From assembly GCF_005222845.1 (NCBI RefSeq), contig NZ_STFZ01000014.1:107774-171773 (forward strand): a DNA stretch of 64,000 nt, read 5' to 3'. Below, piece after piece: positions 9,078 through 16,949 of the stretch. The notes under the pieces are model-generated. The model was not told the origin of the DNA, made no database searches, and saw only the letters and a program-made list of their open reading frames with translations. The stretch comes from Rhizobium sp. FY34. GTDB taxonomy: Bacteria > Pseudomonadota > Alphaproteobacteria > Rhizobiales > Rhizobiaceae. The translations under genes were made by a program, and so were the position numbers. Every line of letters starts with the position of its first letter. Position 1 is the first letter of the stretch.

Positions 9078-10160
9078 TCAGCTCGCCTTGACTTCATTCC
9101 AGATCTTCAGCCAGTCGGAATAGTTCGGCGGTGCGACCGGCCACATGAAGGATTTCATCACGTCCATGTCGTCGATGAAGATGGTCGATTGTTCCTCGAC
9201 GGAAAGCTTGTCACGGATGACCGACGAGGTCGTGGCATAGTGGCCGATCTTTGCCACGTCGGTGGAATAGGTCGGACCGAGCAGGTAATTGATGAATTTG
9301 TAGCCGACCTCTGCCTTTTCCGCGCTCAGTGTGGCCGGCATCGCAAAGCAGTCGCACCAGCCCATCACACCGGCCTTGGGTTTTGCCATGCCCATCGGCA
9401 TCTTGCCCTGCAGCTCGTCAAACGGCACGCGCCAGGAGAAGGCGCAGGAGACTTCGCCGGTGGCAAACAGGTTGGTCAGGTCGCCGATGGTCTGCCAATA
9501 GGTGCGCAGCAGCGGCTTCTGGGTGATCAGCAGCTTCTTGGCTTCTGCCAGTTCCTTGGCGTCCATCACGAAGACCTTGTCGCGCGGTACGCCGAGAACC
9601 AGGCCGGCAATCGCGATGGATTCCAGCGCATAGTCGCGCATGGCAAGCTGGCCGGAATATTTCGCGTCAAACAGCGTTGTGTAATCCGGCTCCTTGTCGA
9701 ACTTGTCCTTGCGGTAGACGATGGGGTTGAGGCCCCAGAGGTAAGGGATGGCAAAGGTCTTGCCGGCATCGTCCATCACCTTCGGCGTGGTCTTGAACAC
9801 ATCATACATCAGGCTGGCATTGGGGATCTTGGAAAGGTCGAGTTCTTTTAAGAGCCCCGCCTTGATATAGCGCCAGCTGCCGTTCAGCGACGGGTTGACC
9901 ATGTCCCAATCGGCGGCGGCCCCGGTCTTCAGGGCGGCAAACTGCGCGTCTTCGCTGGAGAGGTAGGAAAGCTTGACCTTGACGCCGGCCTCCTTCTCGA
10001 AGCCTGTCACATATTCCGGATGGCCGTTGGAATCCCAGGTTGCCCAGACCATTTCAGAAACTGCGGCACGGGCTGCACCCGCATTCGAAAATACACCTGC
10101 AGCAGCACCCGCCGCCATTGTCGCCAGCACTTCGCGCCGTGTGATACCTGTCCGTTTCAT
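9078..10160 (-). CDS. ABC transporter substrate-binding protein, PotD-like (Tat-exported)
   Basis: A 360-aa periplasmic binding protein of the polyamine/PotD class and the first gene of the operon. The N-terminus MKRTGITRREVLATMAAGAAAG carries a twin-arginine motif (TRREVLA), a short hydrophobic core and an AxA site (AARA, about residue 30), so Tat export is likely. The mature part has the typical lobes (VWATWDSNGHPEY..., IPYLWGLNPIVYRKD, WRVPFDELQGKMP). Its promoter must lie in the 123-bp gap after the LysR gene, where a LysR-type palindrome is seen at 10234-10250. Ligand unknown. Confidence 0.9.
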   Translation of the reverse strand: MKRTGITRREVLATMAAGAAAGVFSNAGAARAAVSEMVWATWDSNGHPEYVTGFEKEAGVKVKLSYLSSEDAQFAALKTGAAADWDMVNPSLNGSWRYIKAGLLKELDLSKIPNASLMYDVFKTTPKVMDDAGKTFAIPYLWGLNPIVYRKDKFDKEPDYTTLFDAKYSGQLAMRDYALESIAIAGLVLGVPRDKVFVMDAKELAEAKKLLITQKPLLRTYWQTIGDLTNLFATGEVSCAFSWRVPFDELQGKMPMGMAKPKAGVMGWCDCFAMPATLSAEKAEVGYKFINYLLGPTYSTDVAKIGHYATTSSVIRDKLSVEEQSTIFIDDMDVMKSFMWPVAPPNYSDWLKIWNEVKAS

Positions 10161-10233
10161 GGAGCCCCATCCGGTTCTTTGTTGCGATGCCGCTACTGTG
10201 GGCAGTTCAGGGCGAAACGACCATTAGGCTGAG

Positions 10234-10250
10234 GCAATAGACTATATTGC
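10234..10250. promoter_or_regulatory. Candidate LysR-type operator (6-5-6 palindrome)
   Basis: GCAATA-GACTA-TATTGC is a perfect inverted repeat with 6-bp arms. It contains the T-N11-A pattern of LysR-type sites (CAATAGACTATATTG). It lies 74-90 bp upstream of the PotD-like start at 10160, where an activating LysR site is expected, and next to the LysR gene at 10284-11270. Confidence 0.5.
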
Positions 10251-10283
10251 AGCACAGCAAACTGCGGCAGGCGTGGTGCTGTA

Positions 10284-11270
10284 TCAACCTGGCTGAAGCT
10301 GGAGTGACGGCGGAAGCGGCGGGGCCGGCATGCGCTCCAGTGCGCGCATGTCGGCAGCGGCGCCCTTGATCATCCGCCGTAACCAGGCCTGTTCCGGTGA
10401 ATGGTGCTTGCGGTCATGCCAGAGCATGTAAAAATGCATTTGCCCCAGTTCCACCGGTGCATCGAGAACGGCAAAGGGGAAGGTCTGCGCCACCTGCTCG
10501 GCAAAGTGCCGGCCCGTGGTGAAGACGAGATCGGAGCGCGCCAGCACATAAGGGGCGATCGAATATTCCGGCACGGTTGCCCGGATATTGCGCTTCAGCC
10601 CCAGATCGATCAGCCGCCCGTCGATTGGGCTGAACTGGGCATGGCGCTCGGAGGTCGGCGACAGATGGCTTTCCTCCAGATATTCCTCAAGCCGAATGCG
10701 GTCCGTACGGCGCGCAAAGCGATGGCTGGAGCGCACCATGCAGACGATATCGGTGGTCAGCATCGGCGCGATGCGCAGGTGCTCGGGTGGATGCGGCCAA
10801 TTGCCGATCACCGCATCGATGCGACCCTCCGAAAGGCCCGAGAGCAATTCCTCCTGCGAGGGAATGGGCGAGGCATCCAGTGAGATGCCGGGTGCGACAT
10901 CGGTGATGGCAGCGATCAGCTGCGGCATGAACACGGTGCCGAGGCAATTGCTGGCCACGATACGAAACTGCCGCGAGGAGGTTGCCGGTTCAAAGGCACT
11001 GGGTGAGGCAAAGGTCGCATCGATCTGGCCGAGGATGCCGCTCATGGCCGAGCGCAGGGCAAGCCCTCGCTCGGTCGGCACCAGAACGCTGCCGGAGCGC
11101 ACCAGGAGCGGATCCTGGAAAATGTCGCGCAGCTTCTTCAACGTGAGGCTGACGGTGGGTTGCGCCTGGCCCAGAAGATCGGCCGTACGTGACACGCTGC
11201 ATTCCGTCAGAAGCAGGAGAAGCGTGCGCATCAGACGGATATCGAGACTGGCATAGGCCTGTTCTGTCAT
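10284..11270 (-). CDS. LysR-family transcriptional regulator
   Basis: A 328-aa LysR-type regulator. The N-terminal winged helix-turn-helix spans about residues 10-70 (LRTLLLLLTECSVSRTADLLGQAQPTVSLTLKKLRDIF...). The effector domain follows (FRIVASNCLGTVFMPQLI...). It is encoded on the same strand as, and just upstream of, the transporter/catabolic operon, so it is the probable activator of that operon. A site for it may be the palindrome at 10234-10250. The C-terminal proline tail (MPAPPLPPSLQLQPG) is unremarkable. The effector is probably the imported compound or an intermediate. Confidence 0.93.
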   Translation of the reverse strand: MTEQAYASLDIRLMRTLLLLLTECSVSRTADLLGQAQPTVSLTLKKLRDIFQDPLLVRSGSVLVPTERGLALRSAMSGILGQIDATFASPSAFEPATSSRQFRIVASNCLGTVFMPQLIAAITDVAPGISLDASPIPSQEELLSGLSEGRIDAVIGNWPHPPEHLRIAPMLTTDIVCMVRSSHRFARRTDRIRLEEYLEESHLSPTSERHAQFSPIDGRLIDLGLKRNIRATVPEYSIAPYVLARSDLVFTTGRHFAEQVAQTFPFAVLDAPVELGQMHFYMLWHDRKHHSPEQAWLRRMIKGAAADMRALERMPAPPLPPSLQLQPG

Positions 11271-11363
11271 GCGGGGGCACTCCGTGGCCGGATGAATATT
11301 TGATGAAACGCATTTTCCGTGCCAGATGCCGCTTATTGGTCGCGTCTTTCGCCTATGCCCTGC

Positions 11364-12269
11364 TCACCCCCCGCCGCCCATGGTGACCGACATGAAGGCG
11401 CGAAAGGTTTCCGCAGCCGAGGTGATGGGGCGGGCCTTTGCCCAGGCAAGGCCGACATCCATGCTGGGCACCGGCTGGGTCAACCGGCGAAGTTCGATGC
11501 GCTGGCCCTCCAGCGACCATGGCCGGTAGACCATGTCGGAGAGGATCGTGACGCCGACACCGGCGGCCACCAGCGAGCGTACCGCCTCGACAGAACTGGT
11601 GGTCAGTACCGCGCGGGGTGCAAGACCCGCCGCATCCCAGTAGCGCCCTGCCGTGGTGCTTGCCTCATCGACGGTCAACATGACGTAATCTTCCTGCGCG
11701 ACATCGGCGAGGCTGATCTCGTTTTGCACCAGAAGGTGATGATCGGCGGAAAGCCACAGGCGGCGGCTGGACCGCAGCAGCACTTCCTGCTCCAGTTCCT
11801 CGGTATTTTCGAGATTGGAGACGAGCATTAGGGCGATATCCACATCGCCGCGCACCAGTTCCTCCTCCAGCGCGCCGCGCGGCAGTTCCTTGATCTCCGC
11901 CCGGATCTGCGGATAGGTCTTGCGAAAGCGGGCATAATATTTGGACATGAAATAGCCGGTCACGGTATAGGTCATGCCGATGCGTAGCCGACCGGACAGG
12001 CCGGCATGTTCGCGTAGCGGACTGCGCACGGCAGCCGCCACCGCGCCGGTAATGACGCGCGCATGTTCGAGGAAACGTGCGCCTTCCAGCGTCAGGCGCA
12101 CGCCGGCATGGGTGCGCTCGAAAAGACGCACGCCAAGCTCGAGTTCGAGAGATTTGATCGCCGCCGTAATCGCCGATTGGGAGATGCTGAGATCGACTGC
12201 GGCATGGCTGACCTGTCCGCTTTCGGCGGTTGCTATGAAATAATCGAGCTGTTTCAATGTGATGCTCAT
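11364..12269 (-). CDS. LysR-family transcriptional regulator, divergent from pxpA
   Basis: A 301-aa LysR regulator with the HTH at residues 5-65 (LDYFIATAESGQVSHAAVDLSISQSAITAAIKSLE...) and a type-2 periplasmic-binding effector domain (LSGRLRIGMTYTVTGYF). It is divergently arranged with pxpA across 136 bp holding a perfect 6-5-6 palindrome (12292-12308). That is the classical LysR autoregulation and activation layout, so it most likely controls the pxp/biotin/ABC transporter operon. Confidence 0.93.
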   Translation of the reverse strand: MSITLKQLDYFIATAESGQVSHAAVDLSISQSAITAAIKSLELELGVRLFERTHAGVRLTLEGARFLEHARVITGAVAAAVRSPLREHAGLSGRLRIGMTYTVTGYFMSKYYARFRKTYPQIRAEIKELPRGALEEELVRGDVDIALMLVSNLENTEELEQEVLLRSSRRLWLSADHHLLVQNEISLADVAQEDYVMLTVDEASTTAGRYWDAAGLAPRAVLTTSSVEAVRSLVAAGVGVTILSDMVYRPWSLEGQRIELRRLTQPVPSMDVGLAWAKARPITSAAETFRAFMSVTMGGGG

Positions 12270-12291
12270 CGCGGCAGGCCCTTCACAGATC

Positions 12292-12308
12292 TATCTGTTT
12301 TTCAGATA
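12292..12308. promoter_or_regulatory. Candidate LysR operator in LysR/pxpA divergent promoter
   Basis: TATCTG-TTTTT-CAGATA is a perfect 6-5-6 inverted repeat and fits the T-N11-A rule. It overlaps a second, tighter pair (CAGAT-CT-ATCTG, 12286-12297). It lies 23 bp upstream of the LysR start and about 97 bp upstream of the pxpA start. The surrounding sequence is AT-rich (ATAATACTTTCAAAAAATTACTATTTCAC), as expected for a promoter. Confidence 0.55.
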
Positions 12309-12405
12309 ATACTTTCAAAAAATTACTATTTCACAAAACGCCTTGGCTGCGACAAGATTTGTGCAGTGCCGCAAAGACGGCAAATGAATGAGGGGTACGC
12401 AGACA

Positions 12406-13128
12406 ATGACTGTCACGATCAATTGTGACATGGGGGAAAGCTTTGGCCTTTACAGGCTGGGCGATGACGCAGGAATGATGCCGCTGATCGATACGGCCAA
12501 TGTTGCCTGCGGCTTTCATGCTTCCGATCCAGACCACATGCGCCAGACCGTTCGCCGCGCCAAGGAAAACGGCGTCAAGGTTGGTGCCCATCCCTCGCTG
12601 CCTGATCTTCAGGGATTTGGCCGTCGCGAGATGAAGATGCGGCGCGATGAGATTGCCAATTCCGTGATCTACCAGGTGGGCGCTCTTGTCGGCTTTCTGA
12701 AGGCCGAGGGAATGTCGCTCAACCACATCAAGCCGCATGGCAGCCTGTATGGCATGGCGGGGCGATCCGAAGACGTGGCGCATGGCATCTGCGATGCGGC
12801 CGAAGTGTTCGGCGTGCCGCTGTTCGGCATGACCGGCACGCTGCACGAAACGATCTACCAGCAGCGCGGCATTGCCTTCGTGCCGGAATTCTATGCCGAT
12901 CTTGAATATGCTCCGGGTGGCGTGCTGATCGTTACCCGCGAACATCCGGCCATGGACCCGGACCTGATGGCGGAGCGCTGCGTGCGGGCCCTGTCGGAAA
13001 AACATGGCACGGCCACAGACGGCAGCCTGTTTCCGCTCGCCTGCGAAACGATCTGCGTGCATTCCGATACGCCGAACGCCATTGCGATTGCCACAGCCGT
13101 GCGCAACGCTATCGCGCCCTGGAATTGA
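12406..13128 (+). CDS. pxpA: 5-oxoprolinase subunit A (LamB/YcsF family)
   Basis: A 240-aa PxpA homologue. PxpA works with PxpB and PxpC in ATP-dependent opening of 5-oxoproline to glutamate. Family signatures seen are INCDMGESFG, NVACGFHASD, VKVGAHPSLPD, GFGRREM and IKPHGSLY. I chose ATG 12406 (MTVTINCDMG) because AGGGG lies 9 nt upstream; the ATG at 12388 adds six residues and has no Shine-Dalgarno sequence. It is the first gene of an operon with biotin carrier, biotin carboxylase, pxpB, pxpC and a HAAT transporter. Confidence 0.93.
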   Translation: MTVTINCDMGESFGLYRLGDDAGMMPLIDTANVACGFHASDPDHMRQTVRRAKENGVKVGAHPSLPDLQGFGRREMKMRRDEIANSVIYQVGALVGFLKAEGMSLNHIKPHGSLYGMAGRSEDVAHGICDAAEVFGVPLFGMTGTLHETIYQQRGIAFVPEFYADLEYAPGGVLIVTREHPAMDPDLMAERCVRALSEKHGTATDGSLFPLACETICVHSDTPNAIAIATAVRNAIAPWN

Positions 13129-13239
13129 CAGGACGGGCCGCGCGCGCGGCCCCGCAGCATGAAGCATACGCATAGCGTTCATTGAGGCCCGTTGATTTCT
13201 GGCCCTTCCCTATCTGAATTCTCGCATTCGGAGATTGTC

Positions 13240-13473
13240 ATGACCCCTATCCATTCCCCCCTGCCCGGTACCTTTTACCGCAGCGCCGCCCCCGGCCAGC
13301 CGCCGCTGAAGGCCGACGGCGATGCCGTTGCCATTGGCGATGTCATCGGCCTCATCGAAGTGATGAAATCCTTCCATGAAGTGAAGTCGGAAGTGGCTGG
13401 CGAAAACATCCGCTTCCTCGTCGACAATGAAGATCCGGTCATGGCCGGCGCAGCGCTGGCGGAACTGGGTTGA
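13240..13473 (+). CDS. Small biotin carboxyl carrier protein
   Basis: A 77-aa biotinyl/lipoyl domain with the biotinylation site EVMKSFHE (K43). It is much shorter than housekeeping AccB (about 150 aa), lacking its N-terminal region and thumb. ATG 13240 has GGAG 6 nt upstream; an earlier start at 13192 would add 16 unlikely residues. Its stop overlaps the biotin carboxylase start by one base (TGATG). With the next gene it forms a dedicated biotin carboxylation pair for the PxpBC-type carboxyltransferase. Confidence 0.88.
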   Translation: MTPIHSPLPGTFYRSAAPGQPPLKADGDAVAIGDVIGLIEVMKSFHEVKSEVAGENIRFLVDNEDPVMAGAALAELG

Positions 13474-14837
13474 TGCTGAAGAAGCTTCTGATTGCCAATC
13501 GCGGCGAGATTGCCGTTCGCGTCATTCGCGCGGCACAGGATCTCGGCATTGCAACCGTTGCCGTCTATTCCGCCGCAGATGCCGATGCGCTGCATGTGCA
13601 ACTGGCCGATGAGGCGGTGCTGATTGGCCCGCCGGCTGCCAAGAAATCCTATCTCAATATTGAGGCCCTTCTTGCGGCAGCGCTTTCGACCGGTTGCGAC
13701 AGCATTCATCCCGGCTATGGCTTTCTGGCAGAAAACGCTGCCTTTTCGGATGCGGTGACGGCGGCGGGCCTGGTATTCGTCGGGCCATCCGGTGATGCAA
13801 TCCGGTTGATGGGCGACAAGGTTTCGGCCCGCACGGCTGCAGCAGACGCCGGTGTGCCCGTGGTTCCGGGCTCCAAAGGCCGTGTCGAAAGCATCGAGGC
13901 TGCCCGCGCGGTGCTTGAGGAAACCGGTTTTCCGGTGATGATCAAGGCTGCAGCCGGTGGCGGTGGTCGCGGCATCCGTATTGCCCATTCGCTTATCGAG
14001 TTCGAGCAGGGCTTTGCGCAGGCGCAGGCCGAAGCGCTGGCAGCCTTTGGCGATGGCGGCCTCTACATGGAAAAGGTCATCGCCCGCGCCCGCCATATCG
14101 AGGTTCAGGTTCTGGCCGACGGGCAAAACGCCATCCATTGCTATGAACGCGAATGTTCGCTTCAGCGACGGCGCCAGAAAGTGTGGGAAGAGGCGCCATC
14201 ACGGGCGCTGTCACCAGCCCTTCGCGAGGAGCTTTGCGCCTCGGCCGTGGCGCTTGCGCGTGCTGTGTCCTATTCGGGGGCCGGAACGGTCGAATATCTC
14301 TATGATGACGCGGCTGACCGCTTCTACTTCATTGAAATGAACACCCGTATCCAGGTGGAGCATCCGGTAACGGAAGCCATCACCGGCATCGATCTCGTGG
14401 CCGAAATGCTGCGTATTGCCGGCGGTGAACCGCTGTGGCTTGTGCAGGGCGATGTGACGGTGAAGGGCCATGCCATTGAGGTGCGCATCAATGCCGAAGA
14501 TCCGGCCCGTGATTTCGCCCCCTTCCCCGGCACGGTTGGCGCCTTGCGCATTCCGGGCGGTCCGGGCGTGCGTTTCGATTCCATGCTCTATAACGGCTAT
14601 CAGGTTCCCCCCTTCTACGATTCCCTGCTGGCCAAGCTCATCGTGCATGCCGAGACGCGCGAGGCAGCGCTTGCACGCCTGACGCGGGCGCTGAAGGAAC
14701 TGGAGATCGGTGATCTGGTGACCACCCGCGCCCTGTTTCTTGCCCTTGCTGCCGATCCGGATGTCCGGGCCGGAGATGTCCACACCCGCTGGCTGGAAGG
14801 CTGGCTTGTCGAAAACGCAGCGGCGCTGGCCAGCTGA
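13473..14837 (+). CDS. Biotin carboxylase (AccC-like)
   Basis: A 454-aa biotin carboxylase, full length for the family. The N-terminal domain (LLIANRGEIAVRVIRAA) is followed by the ATP-grasp domain with the glycine loop KAAAGGGGRGIR (about residue 160), ECSLQRRRQKVWEEAPS, the metal/catalytic segment EMNTRIQVEHPVTE (about residue 288) and the C-terminal domain. It carboxylates the biotin of the preceding 77-aa carrier with ATP and bicarbonate. Context with pxpA, pxpB and pxpC means it is not the fatty-acid AccC but a specialised copy. Confidence 0.92.
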   Translation: MLKKLLIANRGEIAVRVIRAAQDLGIATVAVYSAADADALHVQLADEAVLIGPPAAKKSYLNIEALLAAALSTGCDSIHPGYGFLAENAAFSDAVTAAGLVFVGPSGDAIRLMGDKVSARTAAADAGVPVVPGSKGRVESIEAARAVLEETGFPVMIKAAAGGGGRGIRIAHSLIEFEQGFAQAQAEALAAFGDGGLYMEKVIARARHIEVQVLADGQNAIHCYERECSLQRRRQKVWEEAPSRALSPALREELCASAVALARAVSYSGAGTVEYLYDDAADRFYFIEMNTRIQVEHPVTEAITGIDLVAEMLRIAGGEPLWLVQGDVTVKGHAIEVRINAEDPARDFAPFPGTVGALRIPGGPGVRFDSMLYNGYQVPPFYDSLLAKLIVHAETREAALARLTRALKELEIGDLVTTRALFLALAADPDVRAGDVHTRWLEGWLVENAAALAS

Positions 14838-14849
14838 CAAGGAGAACCG

Positions 14850-15725
14850 ATGTCGATACGCTTCAACTTCGGCGGTGACGAACACATCTTCGGGGAAGTC
14901 TCCGAGGAGATGTCGCTTGCCTCCTTCTTCACCGGCCTTTCGATGATCAATGCCGTGCGGGCCGCCGGTATTCGCGGCGTCACCGAAACCTGCCCGGCCA
15001 ATGCAAGCTTCCAGATCCGCTTCGACCCGGATGTGATTGCGCCGCCGGACCTGCTGAAGGAACTGCAATCCATGGAGGATGCGGCGGCAACGTCCGATGC
15101 GTCGCTGAAGACCCGCATCATCGAACTGCCGGTCTTCTTCGAGGACCCCTGGACGCATGAGACTGGCCAGCGTTTTCGCGAACGCCACCAGGACCCCTCC
15201 TCCACCGATCTGCAATATTCCGCCCGCATCAACGGCTATGCGACGGTGGAAGACTTCATCGCCGCCTATTCCGGCCAGCCCTGGTTTGTGTCCATGGTCG
15301 GCTTCGTCGCCGGCCTGCCCTGGCTCTACCAGATGGTGGAACGCAGCAAGCAGATCGAGGCGCCGAAATATCTGCGCCCGCGCACCGATACGCCCAAGCT
15401 GACCATTGGCCATGGCGGCTGCTTTGCCGCCATCTATTCGGTACGCGGCGCCGGCGGTTACCAGATGTACGGCGTGACGCCCGCGCCCATCTACGATCCG
15501 ACGCGCACGGTGCGCTATCTGACCGATGAGATGTGCCTGTTCAAGCCGGGCGATATCGTCAAGTTCAAGGCAATCGGCCGCGACGATTATGATGCGACGC
15601 TGGAAGAGATTGCCGCCAATCGCTGGCAGCCCTTGGTGCGCGACTGCACCTTCAGCCTGACCGATTTCAATCGCGACATTTACGGCACCAACGCCAACCT
15701 GATGGAGCTTCTCAATGGCCGTTAA
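14850..15725 (+). CDS. pxpB: 5-oxoprolinase subunit B-like carboxyltransferase (KipI family)
   Basis: A 291-aa protein of the KipI/allophanate hydrolase subunit 1 family. Family stretches seen are VTETCPANASFQIRFD, QYSARINGYATVEDF, MVGFVAGLPWLYQM and GGCFAAIYSVRGAGGYQMYG. In urea amidolyase the equivalent AHS1 domain is part of a biotin carboxyltransferase; in PxpABC it pairs with PxpC. A good GGAG lies upstream (14841-14844). It overlaps pxpC by 11 bp, supporting a complex. It is longer than E. coli PxpB (218 aa), with an extended N-terminus. Confidence 0.88.
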   Translation: MSIRFNFGGDEHIFGEVSEEMSLASFFTGLSMINAVRAAGIRGVTETCPANASFQIRFDPDVIAPPDLLKELQSMEDAAATSDASLKTRIIELPVFFEDPWTHETGQRFRERHQDPSSTDLQYSARINGYATVEDFIAAYSGQPWFVSMVGFVAGLPWLYQMVERSKQIEAPKYLRPRTDTPKLTIGHGGCFAAIYSVRGAGGYQMYGVTPAPIYDPTRTVRYLTDEMCLFKPGDIVKFKAIGRDDYDATLEEIAANRWQPLVRDCTFSLTDFNRDIYGTNANLMELLNGR

Positions 15726-16686
15726 GGTAATTTCGCCCGGCCTTTCCACCTCGGTTCAGGACCTTGGCCGTCCCGGTTTCTATCATCTGGGTATTCCAGA
15801 GGGCGGTGGCATGGACCGGTTTGCCACCCGCATTGCCAACCTGCTTGTGGGCAATGCGCCGGGTGCCGCCGTGCTGGAGGCGACCTTTCTCGGGCCGGAA
15901 CTGGAATTCACACAGGCGACCATCGTGGCCGTGACCGGTGGCGAACTGCCGCCAAAGGTGAATGGCGAGGAGCGCCCGACCTGGGAGAGCTTTGCAGTCA
16001 AGGCCGGCGACCGGCTGTCCTTTGGCTACCTGAAATCCGGCGCCCGCGCCTATATCGCCATGTCCGGCGGCATCGATGTGCCCGTCGTGCTCGGGTCGCG
16101 CTCCACCTATGTTCTGGGCGCACTCGGCGGTTTTGAAGGTCGGGTGCTGAAAGCCGGAGATGAGATCCCCTTAGGTGAAAGCACGGGCAGACCGGGGCTT
16201 TCACTGCCGGCAGCCCTTCGAGGCACGGTGACTTCGCCGGCCGAACTGCGCATGCTGCCGGGCATCTACTGGCATCGCATCACCGAGGCTTCCGGTGAAC
16301 GCTTTTTCGAGGATACCTGGAAGGTTGCGCCTGAAGCAGACCGCATCGGCTATCGCTTCCGGGGCGGCACGCCGCTCGACTTCATGCCGCGCCAGCAGCC
16401 CTTCGGTGCCGGCTCCGATCCCTCCAATATCGTGGACGCCTGCTATCCTTACGGATCGGTCCAGGTACCAAGCGGCACGGAACCGATCGTCCTGCACCGC
16501 GATGCCGTCTCCGGCGGCGGCTACATGATGCTGGGCGTGGTGATTTCCGCCGACATGGATGCCATCGCGCAATTGCAGCCGCACACACCGGCCCGCTTCG
16601 TGCCCGTCACCCTGGAACAGGCGCTTCAGGCGAGAGCCGACCGCAAGGCAGCTTTGATGAGGGCCGAAAACAGCCTCATCGCCTGA
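15715..16686 (+). CDS. pxpC: 5-oxoprolinase subunit C-like carboxyltransferase (KipA family)
   Basis: A 323-aa protein of the KipA/allophanate hydrolase subunit 2 family. The opening VISPGLSTSVQDLGRPGF...GIPEGGGMDRFA is diagnostic. Further motifs are VLEATFLGPELEF, YIAMSGGIDVPVVLGSRSTY and GGYMMLGVV. It forms the second half of the carboxyltransferase with the preceding gene. A 263-bp gap separates it from the transporter genes. Confidence 0.92.
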   Translation: MAVKVISPGLSTSVQDLGRPGFYHLGIPEGGGMDRFATRIANLLVGNAPGAAVLEATFLGPELEFTQATIVAVTGGELPPKVNGEERPTWESFAVKAGDRLSFGYLKSGARAYIAMSGGIDVPVVLGSRSTYVLGALGGFEGRVLKAGDEIPLGESTGRPGLSLPAALRGTVTSPAELRMLPGIYWHRITEASGERFFEDTWKVAPEADRIGYRFRGGTPLDFMPRQQPFGAGSDPSNIVDACYPYGSVQVPSGTEPIVLHRDAVSGGGYMMLGVVISADMDAIAQLQPHTPARFVPVTLEQALQARADRKAALMRAENSLIA

Positions 16687-16949
16687 CGGCGGTGAGCGGC
16701 GACCTGCGGAAGAGGAACCGCGGATAAAGGGAGGGGTTCGGTCGGCCAAAGCCGGCCCTCCGGTGTGCCAGGCATGATTGCCCGGCGCACGCAGTAACGA
16801 AACAGAACAGTCAGACAGCGTGAATTTGGCAACCGAGGGGTCCGCAGAGATCGCCGGGAACCGAGAGGGGACCATCGCCAGTGTGTTTGGCCGCATCATT
16901 GCGGCCAGATGGCGCATGCCCCTTCCATCGGCAACATAGGAATGGGGAT
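16687..16949 (+). other. 263-bp intergenic region with hairpins between pxpC and transporter genes
   Basis: No gene fits here. The stretch carries a clean hairpin TGGCCGC-ATCATT-GCGGCCA (16888-16907, 7-bp stem) and looser G/C-rich inverted repeats around 16738-16795 (GGCCAAAGCCGGCC; GTGCCAGGCATGATTGCCCGGCGCAC). None is followed by a T-run. It may be an mRNA processing/stabilising region, or hold a second promoter for the transporter. Confidence 0.4.

Noticed and set aside
14211..15749. A 512-codon minus-strand frame, and similar long frames at 20396-21775, 37540-39006 and 53940-55418
   Set aside because: Each lies opposite a well-supported gene (biotin carboxylase/pxpB, binding protein, aldehyde dehydrogenase, ivd) and has His/Arg/Gly-rich shadow composition.
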